Assembly (NCBI GenBank): GCA_963709075.1
Contig: CAVPUY010000002.1
Location: 558,001-622,000, forward strand
DNA: 64,000 nucleotides
Source of the DNA: Palsa-506 sp963709075
Lineage (GTDB): Bacteria > Actinomycetota > Actinomycetes > Streptosporangiales > Streptosporangiaceae
Direction of reading: 5' to 3'
The notes under the pieces are model-generated. The model was given only the letters and a program-made list of their open reading frames with translations. It was not told the origin of the DNA and searched no databases. Positions 46,041-53,859 of the stretch are shown here, piece by piece. Position 1 is the first letter of the stretch. Each line of letters starts with the position of its first letter. A program made the position numbers and the translations under genes.

Positions 46041-46246
46041 TTGGCAAGTACCAGCCCGGAGCCGGCGGCTGACGACGCCTCCGCGGAAATCACGCGGGGC
46101 GCGGCGGCCCGGCTTCTGGTCCTGGACGTCTCAGCGGAAACGAGCTGGCGGGCAAGGCGGTCACCGGGGCGCAGCTGCCATCGGTGCGCGGCGCAGCCGG
46201 TGGTCCGCGCCGGGCGGGAGCCGCGCGCCCGGACTGGATCTGGCAG
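46041..46246. other. Intergenic sequence with no recognisable gene
   Basis: It lies between the padR promoter and the tandem array. The short plus-strand open frame here ends inside the repeats, resembles nothing I know and has no ribosome binding site. Confidence 0.5.
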
Positions 46247-46425
46247 GCTGACCTGGCCCGCTGACCTGGCCCGCTGAACTGGCCGGCTGACCTGGCCCGC
46301 TGAACTGGCCCAGCTGACCTGGCCCGCTGAACTGGCCAGCTGACCTGGCCCGCTGAACTGGCCAGCTGACCTGGCCCGCTGAACTGGCCGACTGATCTGG
46401 CCGGCTGACTGGCCGGCTGACCGTG
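46247..46425. repeat. 13-bp tandem array, about 13 copies
   Basis: Units alternate between GCTGACCTGGCCC and GCTGAACTGGCCA/G, so the higher-order period is 26. One unit is 14 bases and one of the last is 12; the array decays at its right end. The period is not divisible by three, so it is not a peptide repeat. It lies between the padR promoter and the moaA stop. Confidence 0.9.
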
Positions 46426-46454
46426 AACGGCCAGCCGCTGGCGTTCCGCCGCCG

Positions 46455-47444
46455 TCAGCCGCCGATGGCCGACATCGGCCTGGCCGGCTGCAGGAACCCG
46501 GGATCGTCGATGCCGTGCCCGGGCAGCTTGGCGGCTACCGCTTGCCGCCAGCGGCTGGCCAGCTCGCCGTCGGTCGCACCGGCCCGCATCGGCCCGCGCA
46601 GGTCGCTCTCTGCCCTGGCGAACAGGCAGTTGCGGACCTGCCCGTCCGCGGTCAGCCTGACCCGGTCGCAGGAGCCGCAGAACGGCCTGGTCACCGAGCC
46701 GATCACGCCGACCCTGGCCGGGCCGCCGTCGACGAGGAAGATCTCCGCTGGAGCCGAGCCGCGCCGGTCCGGGTCATCTGGCGTCAGCGCGAATTCCGCC
46801 GAGAGGGCGGCCAGGATCTCATCTGCCGTCACCATGTTGTCCCGGCGCCAGCCGTGCTGCGCGTCAAGCGGCATCTGCTCGATGAAGCGCAGCTGGTAAC
46901 CGTGCTCCAGGCAGTACCTGAGCAATGCCGGGGCCTCGCCGTCGTTGACATCGCGCATCAGCACTGTATTGATCTTGATGGGCGCGATCCCGGCGGCCGC
47001 GGCGGCGGCGAGGCCGGCCAGCACGTCGGCCAGCCGGTCCCGCTTCGCGAGCGCCTTGAAGGTGCCGCGGCTCAGGGTGTCAAGCGACACGTTGATCCGG
47101 TCAAGGCCGGCCTCGTGCAGCGGGCCAGCCAGCCGGGTAAGCCCGATCCCGTTCGTGGTCAGCGAGATCTCCGGCCGCGGCCGCAGCCGGGCGGTCCGCG
47201 CCGCGATGCCGGCCAGCCCGCGGCGCAGCAGCGGCTCGCCGCCGGTGAAGCGGACCTCGGTGATGCCGAGCCGCTGCACCCCGATCCGCACCAGCCGGAC
47301 AACCTCGTCGTCGGTCAGCAGCAGCGGGCTCGGCAGCCAGTCCAGCCCCTCGGCCGGCATGCAGTAGCCGCACCGCAGGTTGCACCGGTCGGTAAGGGAC
47401 ACCCGGAGATCCGTCGCAACCCGGCCGAATGAATCGGTAAGCAC
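46455..47444 (-). CDS. moaA: GTP 3',8-cyclase MoaA (molybdenum cofactor synthesis)
   Basis: Radical-SAM enzyme that converts GTP to 3',8-cyclo-GTP, the first step of molybdopterin synthesis. It is 329 aa. The radical-SAM cluster motif is DRCNLRCGYC (C21, C25, C28), followed by FTGGEPLLR and RINVSLDTL. The second cluster motif is RPFCGSCDRVRLTADGQVRNCLF. The C-terminus ends Gly-Gly, the MoaA tail needed for activity. AGGAGGT lies seven bases before GTG 47444. Nearby MobA-MoaD at 52 kb belongs to the same pathway, but moaB, moaC, moaE and moeA are not in the window. Confidence 0.96.
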   Translation of the reverse strand: MLTDSFGRVATDLRVSLTDRCNLRCGYCMPAEGLDWLPSPLLLTDDEVVRLVRIGVQRLGITEVRFTGGEPLLRRGLAGIAARTARLRPRPEISLTTNGIGLTRLAGPLHEAGLDRINVSLDTLSRGTFKALAKRDRLADVLAGLAAAAAAGIAPIKINTVLMRDVNDGEAPALLRYCLEHGYQLRFIEQMPLDAQHGWRRDNMVTADEILAALSAEFALTPDDPDRRGSAPAEIFLVDGGPARVGVIGSVTRPFCGSCDRVRLTADGQVRNCLFARAESDLRGPMRAGATDGELASRWRQAVAAKLPGHGIDDPGFLQPARPMSAIGG

Positions 47445-47490
47445 GGCGGCACCTCCTGCGTCGACGCGGTCGGTCGTGGCAATGTTCCTC

Positions 47491-47496
47491 AGCCTA
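47491..47496 (-). promoter_or_regulatory. -10 hexamer for moaA
   Basis: TAGGCT on the minus strand, 46 bases before GTG 47444. It would give a leader of about 40 bases with the AGGAGGT site. Confidence 0.35.
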
Positions 47497-47604
47497 CGTC
47501 TGGATCACTCGCGGCCCGGCCGCCGGGCTGCTGGCGAGTGGTGCGGCACTGGCGCTGCGCGGCAGCGGCAGGCGGCCGGGCCAGCCGATTCCGGGTTATC
47601 CCAT

Positions 47605-47664
47605 GGTGGTGGATCGCGCGATCGCACACCTTGTGAGGTGGTGGATCGCGCGATCGCACACCTT
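47605..47664. repeat. Two perfect 28-bp direct repeats around palindrome GATCGCGCGATC
   Basis: Identical 28-base copies at 47605-47632 and 47637-47664 are separated by GTGA (period 32). Each starts GGTGGTG and contains the 12-base palindrome GATCGCGCGATC followed by GCACACCTT. Two identical dyads on neighbouring helical faces look like a protein-binding site. They lie in the 440-base gap between moaA and the ThiO-like gene, which otherwise holds no gene. Confidence 0.75.
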
Positions 47665-47884
47665 CGGGAGTCACTCTCCCCGGCCGCCGGCCAGGGACGG
47701 CAGGCCGGCCTGCCGGCCTGCCAGGCTCGCCGGCCAGGGCCGCCGGGCCGACCGCGGATCGCGATCCGGGCGAGGCGTCCCCTAGCATCGGGTCACCGAC
47801 ATCGCCATTCCGCTGGCTGCGGGCAAGCCAGCCTGGCCGCCGCGACGAAGGACGCGAGCTGGCCCAATCACCGAGGATGGGGTA

Positions 47885-49030
47885 ATGACCGTAAGCAGCG
47901 CCATCTGGCGGGATCAGCTGACCGATTCCGAGCGGGCCACCCTGGGCCGCGGAGACGGAGTCATCGCAGATCCGCGGCCGGACGTTCTCGTCGTGGGCGG
48001 CGGCATACTCGGCGTCGCGACCGCCGCGGCGTGCCAGGAAGCTGGCCTCGGCTCGGTGCTGCTGATCGAGACCGGCCGCCTGGGGGCGGGTGCCACCGGC
48101 GGCGCGACCGGGCTGCTGATACCCGAGCCGCACCAGTGGAGCGACCCGGAGCCGTTCGTGGATCTTGAACGGGCCAGCCTGGAGCGGTGGCGTGACCTTG
48201 AGCAGGCGGTGCCTGGCGGCGTCGGGCTGGTGGAACTTGACTGGATCGGGCTGGCCCCGGACTCCGGCGGCTTCGCGGCCCATCAGCCGCCAGCGATCGA
48301 GTGGCTGAGCTCCGGGCAGGTCGAGCACCTTGTCCCTGGCCTCGCCCGGCCGATGGAGGGGGCGCTGATCCGGCGCCAGGCCAGGCTGAACCCGCTGCGC
48401 GCGGTGGCCAGGCTGGCCGCCGGGCTGCCCGCGGTGGCCACCGGGGTGGCGGCCACCGCGGTGACGATCCAGGGCGACCGCATCACGTCGGTCACCACGT
48501 CGGCGGGCAACGTCCAGCCTGGCGCCGTGGTCTTCGCCACCGGCCTGCCGCCGGTGCTTGACGGCCTGCCGCTGCAGCTGCCGGCCGACCGGGTGAAGGG
48601 GCACCTGCTGGTCACCGAGCCCGCGCCGGTCCGGCTGCCCGGCATCGTCGCCCCGATCGCCACCCAGATCGAGGGCGGGCAACTGCTCGCCGGGGGCACC
48701 TTCGACGTCGGTGACGAGAGCCCGGCCGTACAGCCCGAGGTGATCGACTCGATCATGGCGGGCCTGGCCGCGACGCTCCCGGCCCTGCGCGGCGTGGGGA
48801 TCGCCTACCAGTGGTGCTGCTTCCGGCCGCGGCATCCGGACCGGCGGCCGGTCATCGACCGGGTTCCCGGGCTGGAGAATGCCTGGCTGACGTCGGGGCA
48901 TTTCCGCACCGGAATCCTGAATGCGCCGATGACGGCGGCCGTGCTCGCCCGCTGGATCGGCGGCGGCGGGCCGCCCGCCGAGCCGGCCACCTGGGCCGCC
49001 GCCCGGTTCGGCAGCCGCACTGGCGGCTAG
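47885..49030 (+). CDS. FAD-dependent amine/amino-acid oxidoreductase (DAO family, ThiO-like)
   Basis: A 381 aa flavoprotein of the D-amino-acid oxidase/glycine oxidase group. The FAD Rossmann motif is PDVLVVGGGILGVATAAACQEAGLGSVLLIE (GxGxxG with the terminal Glu). Then GAGATGGATGLLIPEPHQW, PGAVVFATGLPPVLDGLPL, and the C-terminal FAD motif WLTSGHFRTGILNAPMTAAVLARWI, with GHFRTG matching the ThiO GHxRxG pattern. GAGGA precedes ATG 47885. No thiamine genes are nearby, so a role in thiazole synthesis is uncertain; sarcosine or another amine oxidase activity is equally possible. It may be regulated from the dyad repeats upstream. Confidence 0.85.
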   Translation: MTVSSAIWRDQLTDSERATLGRGDGVIADPRPDVLVVGGGILGVATAAACQEAGLGSVLLIETGRLGAGATGGATGLLIPEPHQWSDPEPFVDLERASLERWRDLEQAVPGGVGLVELDWIGLAPDSGGFAAHQPPAIEWLSSGQVEHLVPGLARPMEGALIRRQARLNPLRAVARLAAGLPAVATGVAATAVTIQGDRITSVTTSAGNVQPGAVVFATGLPPVLDGLPLQLPADRVKGHLLVTEPAPVRLPGIVAPIATQIEGGQLLAGGTFDVGDESPAVQPEVIDSIMAGLAATLPALRGVGIAYQWCCFRPRHPDRRPVIDRVPGLENAWLTSGHFRTGILNAPMTAAVLARWIGGGGPPAEPATWAAARFGSRTGG

Positions 49031-49033
49031 CTG

Positions 49034-49096
49034 GCCACCTGGCCGGGCGCAGCCACCTGGCCGGGCGCGGCCACCTGGCCGGGCGCGCCAGCCGGC
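49034..49096. repeat. 18-bp tandem repeat, three full copies and a partial
   Basis: GCCACCTGGCCGGGCGCA/G begins at 49034, 49052 and 49070, then a degenerate copy follows. It sits immediately after the ThiO-like stop (49030). It is noncoding in position, although 18 is a multiple of three. Confidence 0.8.
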
Positions 49097-49212
49097 CGGG
49101 CGCCCGCGCCGCCTGCCGCGTTCATTACGCGCTGCATTGCATAGTGCGGCGCTCGCCGGGTACCCGTGCTGTGCCAGTCTTAATCCTGCACTTACGAAGG
49201 ATGTGGCTTCAT

Positions 49213-50042
49213 ATGGCTGGGATAACGCGGATTCCGCGGAGCAGAGGCGTGCTGAGCGGTCTGTTGCTTGTCCTGCTTGGCGCATGGGGCGCCCTGATTC
49301 CGTTCATCGGCCCGTATTTTCACTACGCCTATACGCCGGACAAGGCGTGGACCTACACGACCGGCAGGCTGTGGCTGGAGATCCTGCCCGGCCTCGCCAC
49401 CGCGCTCGGCGGCCTGATCCTGCTGGCCAGCGCGCGGCGGCCTGCGGCCATGTTCGGCGCGTTCCTGGCGGCGCTAGGCGGCGCCTGGTTCGTGGTCGGC
49501 AACCTGGTGAGCACCCTGTGGAACGGCAACACCCCGGAGGCCGGGGTGCCGGTGGGCTCGACCATCAGCCGGCTTGCGGTCGAGGAACTCGGCTTCTTCA
49601 TCGGCCTCGGCGTGGTGATCGTCTTCTTCGCGGCGCTTGCCCTCGGCCGCTGTGCCGTGGTCGGCGTCAAGGACGCGGCGCTGGCCGAGCAGGCCAGCCG
49701 CCCGGCGCCGGCGGCCGGCTTCGACACGGCGGCGCAGCCCGCGTACACCGGCGAGCATGACGAGTCGCCAACGGTCACCGGCCGCCTCCCGGACGCCGAG
49801 CGCGGCGCGTTTACCCCGGCGCAGCGGAATCAGTACGCGCCCGCCGAGCAGGACGCCGTTACCCAGGCTGAGCATGACCAGCCGAGCCCCGAGGCCGCGG
49901 CGTACCCGCCGGGCGGCACTACACCCAGGCCTCGCCCGGCGGCACTACGGCCCAGGCCTCGCCCGGCGGCACTACGACTCAGGCCTCGCCCGGCGGCACT
50001 ACGACTCAGGCCTCGTCCGGCGGTACTACGACCCAGGCCTGA
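49213..50042 (+). CDS. Four-helix membrane protein with a Thr/Gly/Ser nonapeptide-repeat tail (one frameshift)
   Basis: Unknown function. The N-terminal part (to about residue 150) has four membrane helices: GVLSGLLLVLLGAWGALIPFIG, LEILPGLATALGGLILLAS, AAMFGAFLAALGGAWFVVGNLV and LGFFIGLGVVIVFFAALAL. A hydrophilic Glu/Ala/Gln-rich tail follows. The 27-base repeats at 49915-50042 read RPRPAALR with rare codons in the long frame. One frame over they read GGTTTQASP with normal GC-rich codons and stop at 50042. One missing base near 49923 (ACTACACCC for ACTACGACCC) explains this. ATG 49213 is chosen; GAAGG lies 12 bases before it, and an ATG at 49201 is the alternative. Confidence 0.7.
49915..50042 (+). 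repeat. 27-bp coding tandem repeat, five copies
   Basis: Unit GGCGGCACTACGACTCAGGC plus CTCGCCC, with point differences. In the favoured frame it encodes GGTTTQASP-type nonapeptides up to the TGA at 50042. Confidence 0.8.
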
Positions 50043-50060
50043 GCTGCGCAGGCTGGCCGG

Positions 50061-51911
50061 TCAGCCTGCGTAGAGAGCGTCGATGACGTCGGCGTACTTG
50101 GCGTGCACGATGCGGCGCTTGAGCTTGAGCGTCGGCGTCAGCTCCTCGCTCTCCGCGGTCCACTCCACCGGCAGCAGCCGCCAGGCCTTCACCTGCTGGA
50201 CGCGGGCAAGCCGGGCATTCGCCGCCGCGACGGCCTCCCCGGCGGCGGCGAGCACAGCCGGGTGCTCGGCCAGTTCCGCCAGCGAGCCTGCCTCGATCCC
50301 GCGTGCCCTCGCCCAGGCGGGCGCGACATCGCCGTCCAGGGTGAGCAGCGCCACGACGTACGGGCGCCGGTCACCGTACGCCAGCGCCTGGCCGATCAGC
50401 GGATACGCGACGAGCAGGTTCTCGATCCCGGCCGGGGAGATATTCTCGCCGCCGGACGTGATGATCAGCTCTTTCTTGCGGTCGAGCACGGACAGGAAGC
50501 CATCGGCGTCCAGCGACCCGATGTCGCCGGTGTGCAGCCAGCCGCCAGGGTCGATCAGGGCGGCCGTCCGCTCCGGCAGGTTGAGGTACCCGGGCGAGTT
50601 GAGCGGGCCGCGCACCAGGATCTCGCCGTCGTCATCGATCCTGACCTCCATGCCGGGCACCGGCTGCCCCACCGTGCCCAGCTTGAAGGCGTCCAGCGTG
50701 TTCGCGGTGAACGCGCCCGTGGTCTCGGTCATCCCGTACACGTCCAGGATCCGCAGGCCGAGCCCGGCGAAGAACTCGCCCACGTCGGGCGGCAGCGGCG
50801 CCGCCGCGCTGACCACGATCTCCGCGTTGCCGAGCCCGAGCAGCGAGCGGATCGGCCGCAGCACGCTCTCCTGCGCCCTGGCGAACTCCGCGGCCAGCCC
50901 GTCCGGCGTGCGCTGGCCGAACTGGCAGCTTCGCACGTAGCGCAGGCCGGTATCCATCGCCGCCGCCACGGCCGCGCGCTTCCCCTCGTCCTGCTCCATG
51001 GCGAGCAGGGCCTGGATCCCGGCCTGGATCTTCTCCCACACCCGCGGCACGCCGAAGAACGCCGTCGGCTTCACCTCGCCGATGCAGCCGACAAGCTCGG
51101 TGGCCGCGTTGTGGCAGAAGTAGGTGTGCCCGGCGTTATAGACCGCCAGGTAGAGGGTGAACATCCGCTCCGCGATATGTGCCAGCGGCAGGTAGGACAC
51201 CCACCGGACATGCTGCTGGGCGTTGCCGTTCTCGGTGCCGGTGGCCACCTCGTACATGACGCTGGCGTGCGTGATCACGACACCCTTGGGGTTACCGGTG
51301 GTGCCCGAGGTGTAGAGCAGGGTGACCGGATCCTGCGGCCGGATGCCAGCGGCCCGGCTGGCTACCTCGTCCGGCCTGGCGGCCAGCCGGGCCGCCCCCA
51401 GCTCGGCGAAGTCCTGCCAGCTCAGGTAGCGGTGGCCGGCCGGGCAGGCGGCGGTATCCCGCACGATGATCTTCTTCAGCCCGGGCAGGCTGTCCAGCAC
51501 CGGCTGCCACCTGGCCAGCTCGGCGGCGCCGTCGAGCACGGCGATCCGCGCGTCGCAGTCGGCGGCCATGTAGCCGACCTGGTCGGCGGCCAGGGTGGCG
51601 TAGAACGTGACCGGCACTCCGCCGGCCTGCACGGCGCCGTAGTCGGCCAGGACGTGCTCAACCCGGTTCGCCAGCATCAGCGCGACCCGCTCGCCCGGCT
51701 GCAGCCCGAGCGCGGCGAACCCGGCAGCCAGCGCCAGCGCCTGCTCCCTGGTCTGCCGCCAGCTGATCGTCTGCCAGGGGCCGCCGTCCCGGTCGGAATA
51801 GGCGGGCAGGTCGCCCCAGCGCTCCGCGGTCATCGCCAGCTGATCGCAGAGCGTCCGGCCCGCTACGGCCTGCTGCATGGCCGCCCGCTGCCGCAGGATC
51901 TCGTCCGTCAC
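50061..51911 (-). CDS. Long-chain fatty acid--CoA ligase (FadD/AMP-binding)
   Basis: ANL-superfamily acyl-CoA synthetase that activates fatty acids through an acyl-adenylate. It is 616 aa. The P-loop-like motif is VTLLYTSGTTGNPKGVVITHAS, then WVSYLPLAHIAERM, FFGVPRVWEKIQAG, the A5 motif DVYGMTETTGAF, A7 GWLHTGDIGSLDADGFLSVLDRKKELIITSGGENISP and the C-terminal Lys in LTPTLKLKRRIV. It is closest to the FadD15-type long-chain subfamily. GTG 51911 is chosen, with GGAGGT five bases upstream; the longer frame from 51962 has no similarity. It is convergent with the repeat-tailed membrane protein gene. Confidence 0.93.
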   Translation of the reverse strand: MTDEILRQRAAMQQAVAGRTLCDQLAMTAERWGDLPAYSDRDGGPWQTISWRQTREQALALAAGFAALGLQPGERVALMLANRVEHVLADYGAVQAGGVPVTFYATLAADQVGYMAADCDARIAVLDGAAELARWQPVLDSLPGLKKIIVRDTAACPAGHRYLSWQDFAELGAARLAARPDEVASRAAGIRPQDPVTLLYTSGTTGNPKGVVITHASVMYEVATGTENGNAQQHVRWVSYLPLAHIAERMFTLYLAVYNAGHTYFCHNAATELVGCIGEVKPTAFFGVPRVWEKIQAGIQALLAMEQDEGKRAAVAAAMDTGLRYVRSCQFGQRTPDGLAAEFARAQESVLRPIRSLLGLGNAEIVVSAAAPLPPDVGEFFAGLGLRILDVYGMTETTGAFTANTLDAFKLGTVGQPVPGMEVRIDDDGEILVRGPLNSPGYLNLPERTAALIDPGGWLHTGDIGSLDADGFLSVLDRKKELIITSGGENISPAGIENLLVAYPLIGQALAYGDRRPYVVALLTLDGDVAPAWARARGIEAGSLAELAEHPAVLAAAGEAVAAANARLARVQQVKAWRLLPVEWTAESEELTPTLKLKRRIVHAKYADVIDALYAG

Positions 51912-52030
51912 CGTGCACCTCCGCCAGGTTCGGGCAGAAACGAAACAACCGCCGTATCGCATGTGACCACGTCACCCGGCGCTGCCGCAAGCGCGGCGGT
52001 CACTGACCAGCCGGGCGGCCGGCCTGCCGG

Positions 52031-52873
52031 TCAGCCGCCCGGGCCGGCGGGGAGGAAGGACACGCTGTCGCCGGCCGCCAGCGGCGTCTCGCCGTCGCGG
52101 GTGACCTGGCCGCCGTTCAGCGCGGCGATCACGTGCCTGCCGAGGGTCAGCCCGGCGGCCGCCGCGGCGGCGGCCACCGTCGCCGCCCGGATCACCCGGG
52201 GCCCGCGGTGGCCGTCCGCCAGGGCGCCGAATCGCCGGATCGTCACCTCGGGCGCCGGCCGCGAGCGGGCCGCCAGATAGTCGGCAGGCTCGTTGATGTT
52301 GATCACCGAGTCGAGATCGGGGTCAGCCGCGGCCAGCACCGGGTCGGCGCGCAAGGCCGCCTCGTCCAGCCGGGTGACCACGCATTCGTCGAACAGGAAC
52401 GCCGGCCGCAGCCGCCCCTGCCGCACCAGCCGCTCGGCGGCCTGGGCCAGGTTCGTGCGGTATGCGGCGGCCAGCGGCTGCGGGTAGCCACGGGCGATGG
52501 GCAGCGCCACGTCCGCTCCCTGGTCCGCCGCCCGGAGCACCCGCCGGACGAAGGCGGGGTGCAGGAACGGCATGTCGGTGGAGCAGACGAACGCGATCTC
52601 GGCCCGGCCGGCGACCGCGGCCAGCCCGGCGGCCAGCCCTTGCACCGGGCCCATGCCCGCCCGCGGGTCGTCGACGACCTCGACATGCCCGGGAAGCCCG
52701 GGCAGGGCCTGCCCGGCGGCGCGGACCACCAGGACCGGGCCGCCGCTCACCCGGGAAAGGATGCCTGCCGTCCGGCGCAGCAGCGTCGAGCCGTGCCACT
52801 CCAGGGCGGCCTTGGGCGTCCCCATCCGGGACGACCGCCCGCCGGCCAGCACGATCCCGGCGGATGCCGACAT
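52031..52873 (-). CDS. MobA-MoaD fusion: molybdenum cofactor guanylyltransferase with C-terminal sulfur-carrier domain
   Basis: It is 280 aa with two domains. Residues 1-200 are MobA-like nucleotidyltransferase: GIVLAGGRSSRMGTPKAALEW (GTP-binding signature), VEVVDDPRAGMGPVQGLAAGL, FVCSTDMPFLHPAFV and DSVININEPADY. Residues 207-280 are a ThiS/MoaD beta-grasp domain beginning VTIRRFGALADG, with HVIAALNGGQV and the end AAGDSVSFLPAGPGG. The terminal Gly-Gly is free for thiocarboxylation, so the carrier role is possible. MobA normally adds GMP to molybdopterin, and MoaD supplies sulfur to it. ATG 52873 has TAGCAT six bases upstream (leaderless). It lies between fadD and the NitT-type ABC operon. 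Confidence 0.88.
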   Translation of the reverse strand: MSASAGIVLAGGRSSRMGTPKAALEWHGSTLLRRTAGILSRVSGGPVLVVRAAGQALPGLPGHVEVVDDPRAGMGPVQGLAAGLAAVAGRAEIAFVCSTDMPFLHPAFVRRVLRAADQGADVALPIARGYPQPLAAAYRTNLAQAAERLVRQGRLRPAFLFDECVVTRLDEAALRADPVLAAADPDLDSVININEPADYLAARSRPAPEVTIRRFGALADGHRGPRVIRAATVAAAAAAAGLTLGRHVIAALNGGQVTRDGETPLAAGDSVSFLPAGPGG

Positions 52874-52879
52874 GCTCCG

Positions 52880-52885
52880 ATGCTA
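52880..52885 (-). promoter_or_regulatory. -10 hexamer for leaderless mobA-moaD
   Basis: TAGCAT on the minus strand, six bases before ATG 52873. Confidence 0.4.
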
Positions 52886-52943
52886 GACCCGCCAGGGCCA
52901 GCTGCGACTCGCCACCGTCCTGCCCGCCGGCGCGGCGCTCCGG

Positions 52944-52979
52944 GCCGCCAGGCGGCGCGGCGCCGGGCCGCCTGGCGGC
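52944..52979 (-). terminator. Strong GC hairpin after the NitT-type ABC operon
   Basis: Arms 52944-52956 and 52967-52979 form a 13-bp perfect stem with a 10-base loop, starting five bases past the permease stop. Each arm is itself palindromic (CCGCCAGGCGG and CCGCCTGGCGG). There is no T-run, as is common in high-GC actinobacteria. Confidence 0.55.
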
Positions 52980-52983
52980 ACGG

Positions 52984-53859
52984 TCAGGCGGCCCGGCCGG
53001 CGTCGAGCAGGCCGCGGCGGCGGCGGACGGCCTTGTCGGCCGTGGTGAACAGCGTGTCCACCGCGATCCCGATGATCAGGATGACAATGATCATCGCGGT
53101 GGCGCCGGCGAAGTCGAGCTGCTCCTGGTCGTTGTTCAGCAGCACCCCGATGGACGGCTGGCCGAGGATCAGCACAAGCAGCTCGCCGGCCATCAGGCTC
53201 CGCCAGGCGAACGCCCAGCCCTGCTTCATCCCGGCCACGTAGGCAGGCAGCGAGGCCGGCAGGATCAGGAACCGGTACAGCATGAAGCCGCGCAGGCCCA
53301 TCGTCTTGCCCGCCCGCAGCAGCAGCGGCGGCGTGTAGTCCACCCCGGTGATCAGGCCGTTCGCGATCGACGGGGCGGCGCCGAGCACCATCACGAACAA
53401 GATGGCTGACGTCGAGAGGCCGAACAGGATGATCGCGAACGGGAACCACGCGATCGACGGCATCGTCTGCAGGCCGGTGATGATCGAGCCGACCGCCGCC
53501 CGCAGCGGCGGGATCCTGGCCACGAATACCCCGACGACCGAGCCGATCACCAGCGCGAGCGCATAGCCGAGGACGGCCCGGCGCAGCGTGATCCCGAGGG
53601 CCTGCCAGAGCAGCGCGTGATGCATCATGCCCCAGAGGTCAGGGAGCACCACCGTGGGCCCCTTGATCACGTTGGATTTCCAGCCGGTCATGTGGATCAG
53701 CTGCCAGAGGACCAGGACGAGGGCGATGGCCAGCAGCTTCGGCCACGTCGCGGCCCAGGCCGACCGGGCGAGCCGGCCCGGCCCGCCTTGCTGCGATGTC
53801 CCGCTGAGCTCCAGCCGGTCGAGGCCCTCGATCGCCGAGGGCATGGTCTTAGTGGCCAT
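52984..53859 (-). CDS. ABC transporter permease, NitT/TauT (nitrate/sulfonate/taurine) family
   Basis: Inner-membrane permease, 291 aa with about six helices: LLAIALVLVLWQLIHMTGW, LRRAVLGYALALVIGSVVGVFVA, IITGLQTMPSIAWFPFAIILFGLSTSAILFVMVLGAAPSIANGLITGV, the coupling loop LLLRAGKTMGLRGFMLYRFLILPASLPAYVAGMKQGWAFAWRSLMAGELL and ATAMIIVILIIGIAVDTLF. The PSIAWFPFAI and GxxxAWRSLMAGEL segments are family hallmarks. ATG 53859 overlaps the ATPase 3' end by 11 bases. It is the last gene of the operon, followed at once by a strong hairpin. The substrate (sulfonate, nitrate or other) is undetermined. Confidence 0.92.
   Translation of the reverse strand: MATKTMPSAIEGLDRLELSGTSQQGGPGRLARSAWAATWPKLLAIALVLVLWQLIHMTGWKSNVIKGPTVVLPDLWGMMHHALLWQALGITLRRAVLGYALALVIGSVVGVFVARIPPLRAAVGSIITGLQTMPSIAWFPFAIILFGLSTSAILFVMVLGAAPSIANGLITGVDYTPPLLLRAGKTMGLRGFMLYRFLILPASLPAYVAGMKQGWAFAWRSLMAGELLVLILGQPSIGVLLNNDQEQLDFAGATAMIIVILIIGIAVDTLFTTADKAVRRRRGLLDAGRAA

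Noticed and set aside
46247..46425. Possible CRISPR array
   Set aside because: Units are 13 bases and contiguous with no unique spacers, and no cas genes are present.
47489..49285. 598-codon minus-strand open frame
   Set aside because: Antisense shadow of the ThiO-like oxidase and adjoining repeats; no recognisable domain.
50103..52280. 725-codon plus-strand open frame
   Set aside because: Complement of the acyl-CoA ligase gene, which has all its catalytic motifs on the minus strand.
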